Positions 21,968 through 33,935 of a stretch of DNA of 64,000 nt are shown one piece after another. Made by a program: the position numbers and the translations under genes. The first letter of the stretch is position 1; the number at the start of each line of letters is the position of its first letter. Location of the stretch: contig NC_134643.1 in the NCBI RefSeq assembly GCF_030463565.1, positions 119,329,809 to 119,393,808 on the forward strand. Reading direction: 5' to 3'. This stretch comes from Pelecanus crispus (taxonomy: Eukaryota; Chordata; Aves; Pelecaniformes; Pelecanidae). The notes below the pieces were generated by a model, which worked only from the letters and a program-made list of their open reading frames with translations, did not search any database and was not told where the DNA came from.

Positions 21968-24426
21968 GCACTAGGACCTGAAATTGGGAGCCTGAGGCCT
22001 TTCCTATATAACGAGAGCAGTTGCTGCTCTTACCTTTATCAGAATTGGAAACTTCTTTTGTTCCTTGACAGTACAACGTAGAGCATGATTTTCTATAAAG
22101 AACTGGGACTCGCGTAAATTTGGATCTTTTAACAGCATATATTTCAATATAAGTTAAGGGATCACCACAAATTCTGCCACTTTGAGTCAGGGCCTCTGTC
22201 GTATGCAATCTGGAATTGGTGAGAAAAGTTGAACCGGTCAGTGCTCTGTGTCCACAGCTGTGCAAAGTAGTTTTTGCAGCGCTTTTAACAAAAATGAAGT
22301 ACCTACAGCAAGCAGGCTGATCAGATGTCTGAACTCAGTCCTTTCCAGTCTCTTGTTCTCTGCTGAACTACCAAATGGCATTTGATGCTTTCAAAGTTAA
22401 ACATGTTCATTATTCTCATTTAATCAAGCAGAGCCGAAAGACACATTAAACGTTACAAGCATCAGGTTCTTAAAATAGCTTCTGTGTTTGTAAGCAAGGG
22501 AAACTAAGACTAGACTGAACTGAAGATCAGTGCTGAAGAAGGAGATCCGGGTTTAGATCTGGCTTGGGTGAAAAGCCAATTATGAGTATTTCATTGTAAT
22601 ATGTAGATAATATGCATATATGAGGGCAAGTACTTAACCTGTTTTGAAAGACATTGTTAACGCTAGCCATTTAGCAAAAAGCGAAGACAGACGACTTCCC
22701 CCGCTACCACCCCCCATCAGGTGATTTGAAAACTTGAAAAAATAGCCCTCACCCAAAGAGTAGTTTGTTTTGGTGGGAGTTTTTAATGCTCTGTTCTGCG
22801 AGGTGCTTATACCTGCACGGTAGTCAACCTTAGTAACTGAAGACTTAAGTTAGTCACAGTCAGTAGTCCCTGTTTAGAAACAAAATGCAAGTTGAAAATA
22901 GTTTTACAGAGAACTGAAGTTTAATTTCCAAATTATTGTACAGTCTGACATATATTAAAATATGAAGATGTATTTTTTATTTAAAACTAATTTCTTTCTG
23001 GACTTCAAGTGATGTTATTGAAGCTTCATAAGCCAAATGCATGCTCCAGAGCTGGGTGCGATTTGAAGTCTGGGTGATGAATAGAAATAGTTGGAACGTA
23101 TCCTGAATTCTGAGCTACAGAGAGTACTTCATGCCAACTTATACCTGCAGTAAAAAGTAGGCTGCGACTTTTGAGCTTCTGTACTGATGCCTGTTAGGCT
23201 TTTTCTTTTGATGGCTGAAAATGGTGCAATTTGGGGTTTGCTTTTGCCCCTTCATGTTATTAAATGGTATAAATATTGTGTTGCCATACATGTTTTCCAA
23301 CTTTTTGTAAGTGCAAACACCCTCTGGTAACACATAACAATTAAAATGTAAGTGTGTAAGGGAAAACTTTAAAAAAAAAAAAATCTGTGAGGGATCGAGC
23401 TACTCTTAAACCTTAAATCAAAAGTGCTTGTGCAGTGAGGTTCTAAACGTCTAATGTGTTTGTACTGAGTAGTGAGAGCACTGGGCTGTTGCTCTTGATC
23501 TGAAAAGGAACGGTCTTACTTGGAGGCAGAGGGCAAAGAATGCAGAAGACTCATGTTTATTTTGAAGATGCATTGAGGACAAAGCTTTTTGTTTATAGGT
23601 GGATGGTCCTCTGCAAATAGTTTTTGCTTAACTAGAAATCTTGCATGTAGTTCTAGCCTGCTTTTTTCATCATCACCACAATTACAATTTTTTTTTTGCC
23701 AGATTCTTTAACTCGTCATATTGTTTTCATTCTTGAGCTCTTAAAGCACTCCATCTGCTGAGCATGCTGGTTTTATTTTGTTTTTAAAAAAAATCTTAAG
23801 CCCTGAGCAAAATACGTAAATGCATCTGTCACGAGAGGTCAACCATCAGTCCACTTATTACTGTTACAGTAGTTTGATTCCACCAGCTGGCAAGTGTTTG
23901 AGGTGACTGACGCAAATAGATGCAGGTTTGCCTACTAAGAATAAGATGAAACTGGTAGTTCGGTGGCAGCAACTAGGTATGTAACACCGCTCCATTGCTA
24001 AACAGAAGTCCAATACAAGACACTAGTTTTATTTAGCAGAGTTCTTGAGAGGCCTTTTTAGTGCAAATACAGTATAAAAGGAAGAGGAGATGAAAATACT
24101 AGCTTTCTAGATCAAACTGGACCATGGGAGGATAAACTAACAGCGAAAATGAAATGTAGTGTCAGTACTTTATCCCCCTGACTGCTCTTGTGACATGATG
24201 AGCCCTCGAGGGGAAACTTCTGATATCGCGCTGCCTTTGTAAATACCTCCAATTATTGTTTTGCAGCTCTTCAGTAGGTATGGTAGTCCTTTGGGTTCTT
24301 TGTTGTGGGATCATCTGCTTTTCCACCGTGTTCTAATTAGTAAAGAAGGAATCTTTCAAACAGTATAAAATCGCTGTCGCATTCTCTGTAGTTGAGGGAG
24401 AAATCTGTGACTAACTTCATGTCTTC

Positions 24427-24437
24427 AATAAAATAAA
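24427..24437 (+). terminator. GABPA: Two overlapping poly(A) signals AATAAA
   Basis: AATAAAATAAA: two hexamers sharing one base, at 24427-24432 and 24432-24437. T/GT-rich sequence (GGTTGTTCTGTTGCTG) follows at about 24460. A candidate proximal GABPA 3' end. Confidence 0.6.
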
Positions 24438-24551
24438 AGATGTAGAATATATTGTCAAAGGTTGTTCTGTTGCTGCCGGAAGGAAAACATAGAAAGAATA
24501 TTCCCAATTTTTTGTAAAACGGAAGGTTTTTTGCCTACTTTTTACTCTTTA

Positions 24552-24557
24552 AATAAA
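24552..24557 (+). terminator. GABPA: Poly(A) signal AATAAA
   Basis: Canonical hexamer followed 30-45 nt later by a T/GT-rich element. The best-supported distal GABPA poly(A) signal. Confidence 0.65.
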
Positions 24558-24688
24558 GACACTTATACTCTGCTAATAATTATGTATTTCTTTTGTGTTT
24601 TGCATTTTTTTGGTAATTTTACATGAAACAATTGTTTTCTATTTTTACTCTTGATAAAATATTTGTGCATAAAATGTCAATATAGTAA

Positions 24689-24694
24689 AATAAA
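24689..24694 (+). terminator. GABPA: Poly(A) signal AATAAA, possible last GABPA signal
   Basis: Third canonical hexamer, followed by GTGCCTGTTGACC within 30 nt. A possible alternative end. Confidence 0.45.
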
Positions 24695-24719
24695 AAAGTT
24701 ATACAGCTAGTGCCTGTTG

Positions 24720-25680
24720 ACCTCTTAATTTTTCAGAAACCCGTTTGTAATGTCATTCCGGTGCAACCAGTTTCAAGATGAATGCATGCACTTCATTCTC
24801 ATTAGCCTTAAGATCACAAGCTCTTTACAGGAAGATGGCAGACTGTTTTCTGAAGATGCATCTTCTTTGACTCGATACTTGGCTACATGTTTCTACTTTT
24901 AAAGTGGAACTGGGTGTCCTTCATTACTGTAACAGCTTTCTTTAACATCTTAATTAGTCTCAAAACGCTGCTTTGATAAGAATGAAGGAAGTGTAACAGT
25001 AGGACAAAATGGAGCCCTGTAAAATAGTTACTTTTATGCCTTTAGGAGTGTTTAAATTGGAAAGGTTCGTGTTGATCTGTGATCTTTGGACTTTGTTTCA
25101 TTCTTGCAAATAGCCCTGCTGGCTTCATGTGGCTCACTAACCCAGTTGTTAGTACTGTCCTTGTTAAAAAGAAGAAAAAAATCTGATTATACTCTCATGA
25201 CCTTATTTTTCAATCATGTCTCAATAGAAATATTCTTATGATACCTCTGAACTCCTCCATCTGGACTGCCAAATTCAAGACTGAAATATTTTGTCATCTT
25301 TAAACCTACCAGATCACTTGATTTCAAAATGTTTATGTTTAGCTCAGCAGCAACAGCATGTAATGGACTGAAAATAATTTTTGAGAACATTTCAACAATT
25401 TGTTGGCCTTCTTTTAGAGTACACTTAAAAATGTTCAGTATTGTATTAATTGAGGACCTTTTGTTTGTGTTTATAGTTATTAGTATCTTTATGCTGGTGA
25501 GAGTTTGTTTTGGGATTCCCATTCTCAGACTGAAACTTTTATTGGAACAATATAGGGAATTACAGACTAACAGCTGCAATTAGCAGTCCTAAGCAAAATA
25601 AGCTGGCATGTGGTTCCATTGCCTGATAGTGAAACAAGGTTGATATAAGGTCCATTGACAGAGGTTTATGGGAAATTCTT

Positions 25681-25715
<35 letters not shown>

Positions 25716-28700
25716 CAGCATGATGTAAGATCCATTCACACAGGTCTACAGGGAATATTTTTACTGACGAGGCTGGTGGGTTTTGTTTTTCAAGATCGTA
25801 CATATTCTTGAAGGTTGTGGTTTTGATATGGCTATATCAGGACTTCTACAATATATTCGGTTTGATACTGTATAATTTTCTTGTCTTTTGGAAAAGTAAT
25901 TCTTAATATGGATGATGCTAAACAGAAGATTACTCAATAGTTAAAGGAGAGGAATGATTGACTGGTTTGAGAGTTGTGATGCAGAACCCAGTACATGAGA
26001 CATAATATGACTCAGTTAAATTTTGCCTCACTATTTCAGGATTAGAGCTCACAGCATCTAATCAGGCACCAAACTGAGATTTCATCATCTTGTAACTTCA
26101 GAGTATCGACATGTTAGCCATTAATAGTTTGAAACTAAGGTTAAAAAATGCTGAGGAGGAAGAAACAAATGTTGAGTGTCTGCCTTTAATTAAAATTGTT
26201 CTTTTTCTCGTGGAACTGGTCTTCTGGAAACCGGAATTAAATGGCACTAATGGCAGCGGTACCAGAAGAGGTATCTGTAACCCATGAAATGGTTCGCTTT
26301 TACCTGGAAAAACAGAGGAATCGGTTGTTGTGTTTGTGGTGCGTGACACACAACGTCCACGTAGGTTCTTTTTGTAGGTGGTGTCACCATAACTGGCTAT
26401 GATGGGAAAGAAAGAATCCAAAGGTAATTAGTTATTGATCATAGTTGTAAGCAACTTACTTACGCAGTTACTTAATAAAGGCAGTTTAAAAGAGAAGGTA
26501 ACTCTATCAGAAACAGCTGAAATCCTCATGTAAATAGTTGCCTCATGTTACCAGAAACACCTGAAACTTACCTGCAGTGCATTAGTTTTTAGTTGCCCAA
26601 CAGCTCTTGACTTGTAAAGCAACTGCTACACAGCAGATAGGAATAAAATTTCAGTTTACTCTTTATAGTCATTTTCAGGTTGCTGGCATTGAAATGATTG
26701 TTCAGAAACAGCAGGAAAAACGCTTGTTTAGTTTAGCACAGCTTTGGTGAGTGTGAAAACTTGTGGAAACATTTAATTTTGTCTAGTGACTTGCTTCAGG
26801 TATTTGCTGCTAATGATCTAAATGAGCTGGGAGTCTTTAGTATTAAAAAACCCCATTGCCCCTAATAGATCTGATATCTTAAGACATGTTTGGGGTTTTT
26901 TTTTTCCTTACTTTTGCAACCTGCCTTGTAACCTAAATGGAAGAAATTAGCTTTTAGGAGCTGTATTTCTAGTCCTGTGTGTGCTACGTGTCAGAATTCA
27001 CAAATCAAAGTAGAATACCCCCATCTCAGTAGACAAAAAGCAGATTATATAAATTACATCTATGAGAATAGAATATGTAATATATATCAATTATAGATTA
27101 TAATTGAAGCAAGCGTGGATGGCACTAAACAAACTGTTTCTTAGAAGAGTTGTTTATCTGAAATTCCTCCCACTTCGGGAAGGGTATTTTGGGTTGAAAA
27201 AATGTTAGTTAGCTGTTTCCCTTTTCATCCCAGTAAGGTTAGGTTTTTCAATATTCTCATTTTCAAGGACTCTGCAGGAACTGCTTCATAGGAACTGGGT
27301 TTGCAAAAAGCTTCAGCTGTGGAAGACAATGAGAAACCAGTATGTTTAAAAAAAAAAATCTTGTAAGAGTGAAAGCTGCTAACAGCGTACATAATAAAAA
27401 TGAGTCTGGAAGAGTGAGAATGCAAGAGATGAGATTTAATGAGATTAACTAGGGAGAAAGACACCTGCAGGGTTAGGACAGAAAAGGTATTATTTTTTCT
27501 TTTTTTCCCTATGAAAGCAATGTTTTAGTCCAGAAACTCAAAGCGGCATTATTCCCAAAACGAAGCGGGCTCCCTGCCTCCTAAGGCATGCCAACGTGTT
27601 GGGCTTCACAGAAGCAGCCGCAGGAATCCATAATACCTGCCTCGGGACTTTGATTTCCCAACTGAGATCAGTGAAGGGAGGTCAGAGACAGTCGATGAGG
27701 ATGCGAAACTCGCTGTGTAACTGGAGTCTCTCCTGGCTCTTGTCCACTTAAAACAGCTGAGGGAGGCAGAACTGATGGGGAGGCACTTTGGCTAACAACC
27801 ATAAATTAATAAGATGACCTGAACTGTACCCAGCAAGGAACTAGAAGCTGTAACAGGAGCTTGAACTTGTCTTTGGGAATAATTCACCAGGCGTGAAGTG
27901 AGCTCTGTAAGAATGAAGAGGGGAAAAAAAAAAAAACCAAAACCAAAACAGCTGAGGAATACTTCTGGTGTGGAGGGTTTTTTATGGAAGTGTGTCTGTC
28001 TGTCCTGCTCTACCAACTCCTCAACCCATAGGCCAGTTACATCTAAGGGGTTACAAACAATAAATACTCAGGAGTTCGGTGAAACTGAAGAGCCGAGTAA
28101 GTGCGATCATGCTCCAATTGGTGTGCCTGGCTAGGAATATAAAGCATAATTCAGCCTTTTTGCAATCAAGAGTATGCTTTTGTGGACTGGCTGCTTGCTG
28201 AATTTTGCTGAACTGGAGAAGCAGAAAAAACCAGGAGCGCGCTGTGATTCATGGGCATGCATGTGTTAGGATGGAAAGGACTCCATTAACAGGTTTCAAC
28301 GGGGTTTTGTTAGTTTTATTGTTGCTCCTGAAATATATTTTTTCGTAGTTCTTTGAGGCTGGCTGCTAACCAGCTACCGCGCAGTACCATACCAATAGCT
28401 GACTTATAACACTAAACTGAAAATTGCAATATTAATTTCTGAAAAGAGTTGTAAGAAGCTTATAAAACCAGCCAGGTGGCAGTAGAGATGAGTTTTTCCC
28501 TGGACTAGAAGGCGAGCTAGACCAGGCTGGAAGCTACAAAGAGGACAGAAGGCCTTTGCCTGGACGTTCTGCCGGGGTAATCAAAGGGGCTTTGCACAGG
28601 ACTGGAGTACGACTGGCTTGTGTTGAGGGACTGAATGTGTCCTGACAGAAAAGTGCTGTGCAAGTTTCTAAACATATATATTGAGGGGGGGGAGGGTGTC

Positions 28701-29483
28701 CCCCTGGCTTTGCTTGGTCAGATAGCATTGCGCCCTTTGGACTTCAACGTGCAGTAGACAAAGCTGAAACGGATGAGTGCTTTTATTTTTTTATTTTTAA
28801 GACAGACCTGGCTGAAGAGAACAAATTGAGGGAAGAAATACAAACTTCTTCCTTAGAGGTGCAAAGCTGCTCAGAAATGTCAACTGTGAGGCTGGCCGTG
28901 TTACTTAATAGACTGAATATAAATGCAGGTAGAGCACTGAAGTTGGCTGAAGGTGCAGGCAAGCCAAAGTGGGGGGAAAAAGCGCCATCACCGAAAAACA
29001 AAAATGCAGGGAAGCAAAGAAACTCCTGACTCAGCTGAAGCAGTCTGAGAAAAACACAGTGAGAGCCATAGCTGCTGCTTGCTGGCTGGGAGCAGCCCGG
29101 TACTGTACACCAAGGGATACGCCAAGGGACTGCCTCCTGTTGGCTCCATGTCTCACAGAGCCGCTGTTACTAAACGAGATGGCGTTAAGGTAGTTCTTGA
29201 TTATATCCTCACTAGCTGCTGACCGAAGCAACTGGCATTGGTTATCCCTTTGGGCCAGGAAGAGTAAACAGATAAATGCATTCTCTTACATTTTCAGCAG
29301 TGTACACCTAGAAACATTTCTTCTCTCGTTATCTGGGTTTCAGTGAAGGGTTTTGAAACACCTGTTCTGATTAAACTTCGGGCATCCTATGCAGAATTAT
29401 TTCCAATATCAGCTAAAAGCTATGTCTGTTGAGTGGTGATCCCAGGGAGAAGACAGTTTCCAACAGACTGTTAGATTACAGCG
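24720..29483. other. Intergenic DNA, no gene recognised
   Basis: AT-rich sequence beyond the GABPA 3' end. The only structure I can support is a 29-T run at 25683-25711 between two diverged 40-bp copies. Small frames here have no recognisable protein motif. Confidence 0.75.
25641..25760 (+). repeat. Diverged 40-bp direct duplication around a 29-T run
   Basis: 25641-25680 and 25721-25760 match at 30 of 40 positions without gaps, exactly 80 bp apart (both begin TGAT-TAAG-TCCATT). Between them is an uninterrupted run of 29 T at 25683-25711. Confidence 0.7.
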
Positions 29484-30079
29484 TGTCATGGTTTAACCCC
29501 AGCCGGCAACTAAGCACCACACAGCCTCTTGTTCACTCCCCCGTGGTCAGATGGGGGAGAGAATTGGAAGAGTAAATGTGAGAAAACCCGTGGGTTGAGA
29601 TAAAGACAGTTTAAGAAGTAAAGCAAAAGCCGCGCATGCAAGCAAAGCAAAGCAAGGAATTAATTCACTACTTCCCATCGGCAGGCAGGTGTTCAGCCAT
29701 CTCCAGGAAAGCAGGGCTCCATCACACATAATGGTTACTTGGGAAGACAAATGTCATCACTCCGAACATTCTAAACTTCCTCCTTCTTATCCCAGCTGTA
29801 TATGCTGAGCATGACGTCATATGGTATGGAATATCCCTTTGGTCAGCTGGGGTCAGCTGTCCTGGCTGTGTCCCCCTCCCAGCTTCTTGTGCACCCCCAG
29901 CGTACTTGCTGGTGGGGTGGGGTGAGAAGCAGAAAAGGCCTCGACTCTGTGTAAGCGCTGCTCAGCAGTAATAAAAGCATCCTTGTATTATCAACAATGT
30001 TTTCAGCACAAATCCAAACCGTAGCCCCATACTAGCTACTATAAAGAAAATTAACTCTACCCCAGCCAAAACCAGCACA
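29484..30079 (-). mobile_element. Avian ERV LTR (3' LTR of a truncated provirus)
   Basis: 596 bp, TG...CA at both ends (TGTCATGG on the left, CCAGCACA on the right, read on +). The purine-rich tract AATAAGGGGTGGAGAA on the - strand (30080-30095) directly abuts the right end, as a polypurine tract does before a 3' LTR, so the element is on the - strand. A perfect CRE palindrome TGACGTCA at 29812-29819 and a TATA-like CATATACA at 29797-29804 sit where a U3 promoter is expected. I recognise this LTR as a common neoavian ERV sequence; its exact family name is not verified. Confidence 0.85.
29812..29819. promoter_or_regulatory. CRE palindrome TGACGTCA in LTR U3
   Basis: Perfect ATF/CREB consensus, about 8 bp upstream (on the - strand) of a TATA-like CATATACA. 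Together they form a plausible LTR promoter pointing left, toward the GABPA 3' end. Activity is inferred only. Confidence 0.6.
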
Positions 30080-30690
30080 TTCTCCACCCCTTATTCCATA
30101 CCATTTACGTCATGCTCAGGTGTCACACTATTCAATACATACTCATTACCCACCACCCCCCTTCCTATCCTTTGATATAATACACAGGTATCATTCCCTT
30201 AGTCTATGGACCACCCCTGTGAAATGTCTGTAAAATGTGCATAAATGTCCACTGCGTTCATGTAGTCCATGACTTTGGGCTCCATCTGTTACGGTGGTCA
30301 CTCAGGACAGGAGAGGTGGTGTGTTGTGTGGAGTTATTGGGCACCAAAGCCAGCTAGGTCAGGTCGCTGCTGCACTTGCACTGCTGCTGGTAAGGCTTGT
30401 CCTCCACTGGTTTGGGTGGTTCCACCTATAGTAATTCCTGCAACATGCAACTCAAATCATGGGTTACAACAATTTAAAGGTATTTCCATTACAACCTCCA
30501 CCCCTGGTCACTTTGGGCCAGACCATCAGTTTTAACATTGCAATGAACTCGTCCCTTTGCTCCTGCACCATCTTGGGCTTATCCACAGATGCAATCCCTT
30601 AGGGGAGTACCTGCTCCAAGTGGAGCCTTAGCCATGAGCCACAGTCTCTCCAGGGGTATACCTGCTGCGGCACAGACTTATCAATCAGTA
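30080..30690 (-). mobile_element. Internal 3' part of the same ERV, degraded
   Basis: Sequence upstream of the 3' LTR in element orientation, starting with the polypurine tract at 30080-30095. I recognise blocks around 30400-30470 as shared with the interior of this avian ERV group. No intact frame: stops interrupt every - strand reading. No 5' LTR is found, so the provirus is 5'-truncated. The right limit is approximate. Confidence 0.6.
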
Positions 30691-32880
30691 TTATTCAATG
30701 AAGCATTTTAAATGACCTGTTTAAAGACTTTAATCCTGAAGCCTCTACAAACCGGGGAATCTTGTGTTTCATTTTTTTAAACTGTATTTGGCCTTGTGAT
30801 TGTAGAGGAGGTCTTGCTCGAGAGAAGTGTTCTGTAATGCTCTACTCTTTTCCTGCAGTATTCCAGTGCTTGAGCTACTGATCACAATTTTCTTTCAACC
30901 AGCAGCAAAATTAAGGTTTGGCCAGATGCTGTTCACTGCAGAGAAACTTGCAAACTTCATACCAAGTCAATCTGATTTTCATAAATAATTTGGGAATTAC
31001 TGGAGCTATTTACTCCAGGAAGCACATCGCTCCTTCCCTTTCCTTATATCATCTTGGAAATTCTTCAATGAAATGGAAGAACTAAAGGCAAAAATACTCC
31101 TTTTTCCTGACAGTGGTCCCAGGGAGCATGCTAGCTCAGCACCTGGCTTTTTACCAAAGGGCATTGGTGCCAAACAAGTTCAGGAGTGATGTTGTCCTGG
31201 GAAACTCAGCTTTTACCCCCTCCCAAAAGACATGTTGTGTGTGGACTGGTTGTGATGGGATATTTCCATCATGTCTTAAATTGGCTTGTGTCTAGAAAGT
31301 GTTTTCCTGTGACCTTCAGGGCAATCAGTTTTCTATATGAAAAGGGGCTATTTCCCTTTGCAAGGCTTAGCTTAGACAGTGAAAAATGCCTGCCGCTTGC
31401 TGGAACTACAGAACTTTGGTCACTAAACAAAAATCCTAATCAGAAAGCCTGCTGTCAAGGTTTTGGTGTTCAGTAAATCAATAATAGATTTGAGAGTAGC
31501 AAACTTCGTAAGTATTACTGAGTAAGGGCTCATACAGCTTCTTTTCCCAGAAGACAAGCTCAGCTGCATGTATGGAGATTTTGGGCTGAAAAAATTCCAT
31601 AAATGTTAGTCTCCTGCCCCAAGAAAAAGAAACATTTTTTCAATGCTGATCTGAGTCTCCGAGGATCTTTTCACCTATCTTCCTCTTTGAGAAGGAAGTC
31701 TCCAACTTCACCTATCACATATTCAGAAATAAAGTATGTATACTTTCTTGCCAAAGAAAAAAATCTTGATATATTTCCTGCTCATCTGTGTATGCCAGAA
31801 TTGTCTAAGGTTCAGTACTTTACAGCAATTGTTGATATCTTTCAGAAAGATATATAGTCCTGATTTATGCCCGGCTCATATGAAACACGTTAGGTTCTTG
31901 CCTAGTGATATGTGTTGCCAGCAAGAAGCAGAAATTGTTATAAACATGTGTTGAATAACTTAGTATTGTGTTGCAACTGCCTTGCCTTTTAATGAGAAGC
32001 CTGTGGTCTTAATATAACATTAAAATACAGTTACTACCACCAGAAGGACAAAAAAAAAAAAATCATATTGAGCAGCCAGCCCTTCAGTATGATAATTGCC
32101 ACCTCCAGCCCCCCCGAGAGCTGATGCTGAAGCTTCATTCCTGTATGACTGAAAGAGAAAACCCCGCTGCGCTCAAGTCTGTCCTTCAGCGAGGCTGGCC
32201 ACACTGTTGCGCTCCAGTTTTCTGTTGCTCATTTCCTGTATGAAGAATTTACAGTTGAAATGAATAATTAAAGCACAACTTCATTTGGTATTAATCTGGG
32301 TAACGTTCTTGAAGAAGGAGGTCATTGGTTGCTTTCAGATTATGGAAAGTTACAATTTGCCCGGGAATTTTGGATTTCAGAAGAACTGAGGTGTTCTTCT
32401 GTGCAGTGTGGGGGGAACTTGCTTTTGGGTGGAAAGAAACTTCTTTAAAACAAAGTTCTGCTCCAGTACCAGCTTTTCCCAGCTGATGTCACTCTCACAA
32501 TGGATTCAAGCACGCCAGACAGAAAAGCAGCACTCTGTAAAATCTAATGATGCTCTGAAAAGCGAGGACACTCATCCTGGGGGCGTAGGAAGGAGAGGTA
32601 TTAACGCATATGGCCGAGCTGAAGGCTCAGCGTGGGCACCAGCGGTCAGCTGAGCCCCACGGTGTCGCTCGGCTGCTGCGGCTTGGCCAGCAGAAATGGC
32701 GTGGGGCATTGCTGAGGTGACGGGACCACTGACCGTGGCCACCTGCTGCCCCTGGGGCTCTGCCCTTGCTGCCCCCCTGGCTCACGGTGCCTCTGCTGCA
32801 GCCCGGCCTCCACCGCTGCGGGGCTGGGGCTGGGTGGAGGACGTCGCCCAGCAGCCTGGTAGCCCCGCGTCCTTCCTGCA
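30691..32880. other. Intergenic DNA, no gene recognised
   Basis: Unremarkable AT-rich sequence that becomes GC-rich from about 32600. No repeat family, RNA gene or coding motif is recognised. Confidence 0.7.
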
Positions 32881-33053
32881 AGAATCATAGAATCATAGAA
32901 TCGTTTAGGTTGGAAAAGACCTTTAAGATCATTCAGTCCAACCATTAACCTAACATTACCAAGTCCACCACTAAGCCAATCAAGGGTAGACTAGACTAAA
33001 CCATGTCCCAGAGTGCCACGTCTACCCATTTTTTGAACGCTTCCAGGGATGGT
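32881..33053 (-). mobile_element. CR1 LINE fragment (3' end)
   Basis: The + strand starts AGAATCATAGAATCATAGAA, the reverse complement of the CR1 3' terminal octamer repeat, followed by TTTAGGTTGGAAAAGACCTT, CAGTCCAACCATTAACC and TCCAGGGATGG. This is a classic CR1 3' UTR, well preserved. It is 5'-truncated, as most avian CR1 copies are. The orientation is - with the 3' end at 32881. Confidence 0.95.
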
Positions 33054-33833
33054 TCAAGAAACAGGGAGGCGTGTGATTGCTACGGGTATTTGGCAGCTCG
33101 GTAGGGGAAGTTTCTTGTTGTCCAGAACTCAGTAGAGTCATCAGGCATTTGCATCCCAAGTACGCTAGTGCCAGCCAAGAACCACACGAATAACACTGTC
33201 AAGGGTGTGGGGAAAATTAAATCCAGAAAAGAGGTAACAGTGACTATGCTCCAAGGCTTTGCATGTAACCTGGTCGTATTTCACATCAGAACAAAGCCCA
33301 GAAAAATCTAAGAAGATAATGTGCAGATGCACAAAGAAGCATAAAAAAAACTGAAAGCAAGTGCAAAGGATTTATGAAGTCAGAAGCAAGGAAGTAACTA
33401 AAAATGGGTAGGTTTAACACGTGAGGTAAGCATAACATACAGATTACCAAGTAATGGCAAGTAGCAGGATGTTAAAAAAAGGGGAAAAAGCCCTTCATCT
33501 TCTGCAACTGTTGTCAAAACTCCCTCTTATGTTGCCAAAATAAGACCATGTCACATGGCAAAGTTCTCTGTTGAAGATAGCCTCTTTTTTTTTTATTTTT
33601 TTTTTTCCTGTGAGAAAGATGTTTGCGCTGGTTAATTACTTAACTGGGTGTCCACAAAGTGCCAAGGAGGTGGGGACTACAGTGACAAAGCACTGTCAGG
33701 GCCCCTGGTCTGAATTTGCAGGGAGTCTGGCATAACTGTGCTGAAAAGTATGAACCACTCACTTGTTTTATTGGATTTTTTTTCATGCTGCTTCACAGCA
33801 TTTTGTCACAAAGTCCGGCAGAGAGCTTCCCAT

Positions 33834-33849
33834 CTGCTGCTGCTGCTGC
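33834..33849. repeat. CTG trinucleotide repeat
   Basis: Five perfect CTG units plus one base, followed 60 bp later by a CCT repeat. Confidence 0.8.
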
Positions 33850-33911
33850 ACCTTAGCCCTTCTGAAGCTGCCTGGTTGGGTTGCACGTCCCCGGGTGGAT
33901 GCACGTCCATC

Positions 33912-33935
33912 CCTCCTCCTCCTCCTCCTCCTCCT
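33912..33935. repeat. CCT trinucleotide repeat
   Basis: Eight perfect CCT units. They explain the proline-rich and arginine-rich stretches seen in chance frames here. Confidence 0.85.

Larger units (their letters stand above)
21968..24580 (+). other. GABPA: GABPA 3' UTR
   Basis: About 2.6 kb of AT-rich, non-coding sequence between the stop codon and a cluster of poly(A) signals. Contains several ATTTA motifs and a 13-A run near 23370. No repeat family is recognised. The end is set by AATAAA at 24552-24557, which is followed by a GT-rich stretch (TTTTGTGTTTTGC), a good cleavage context. A final signal at 24689 could extend it by about 130 nt. Confidence 0.7.

Noticed and set aside
30269-30535. 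88-codon + strand frame
   Set aside because: It is antisense to the degraded ERV interior and has no independent support.
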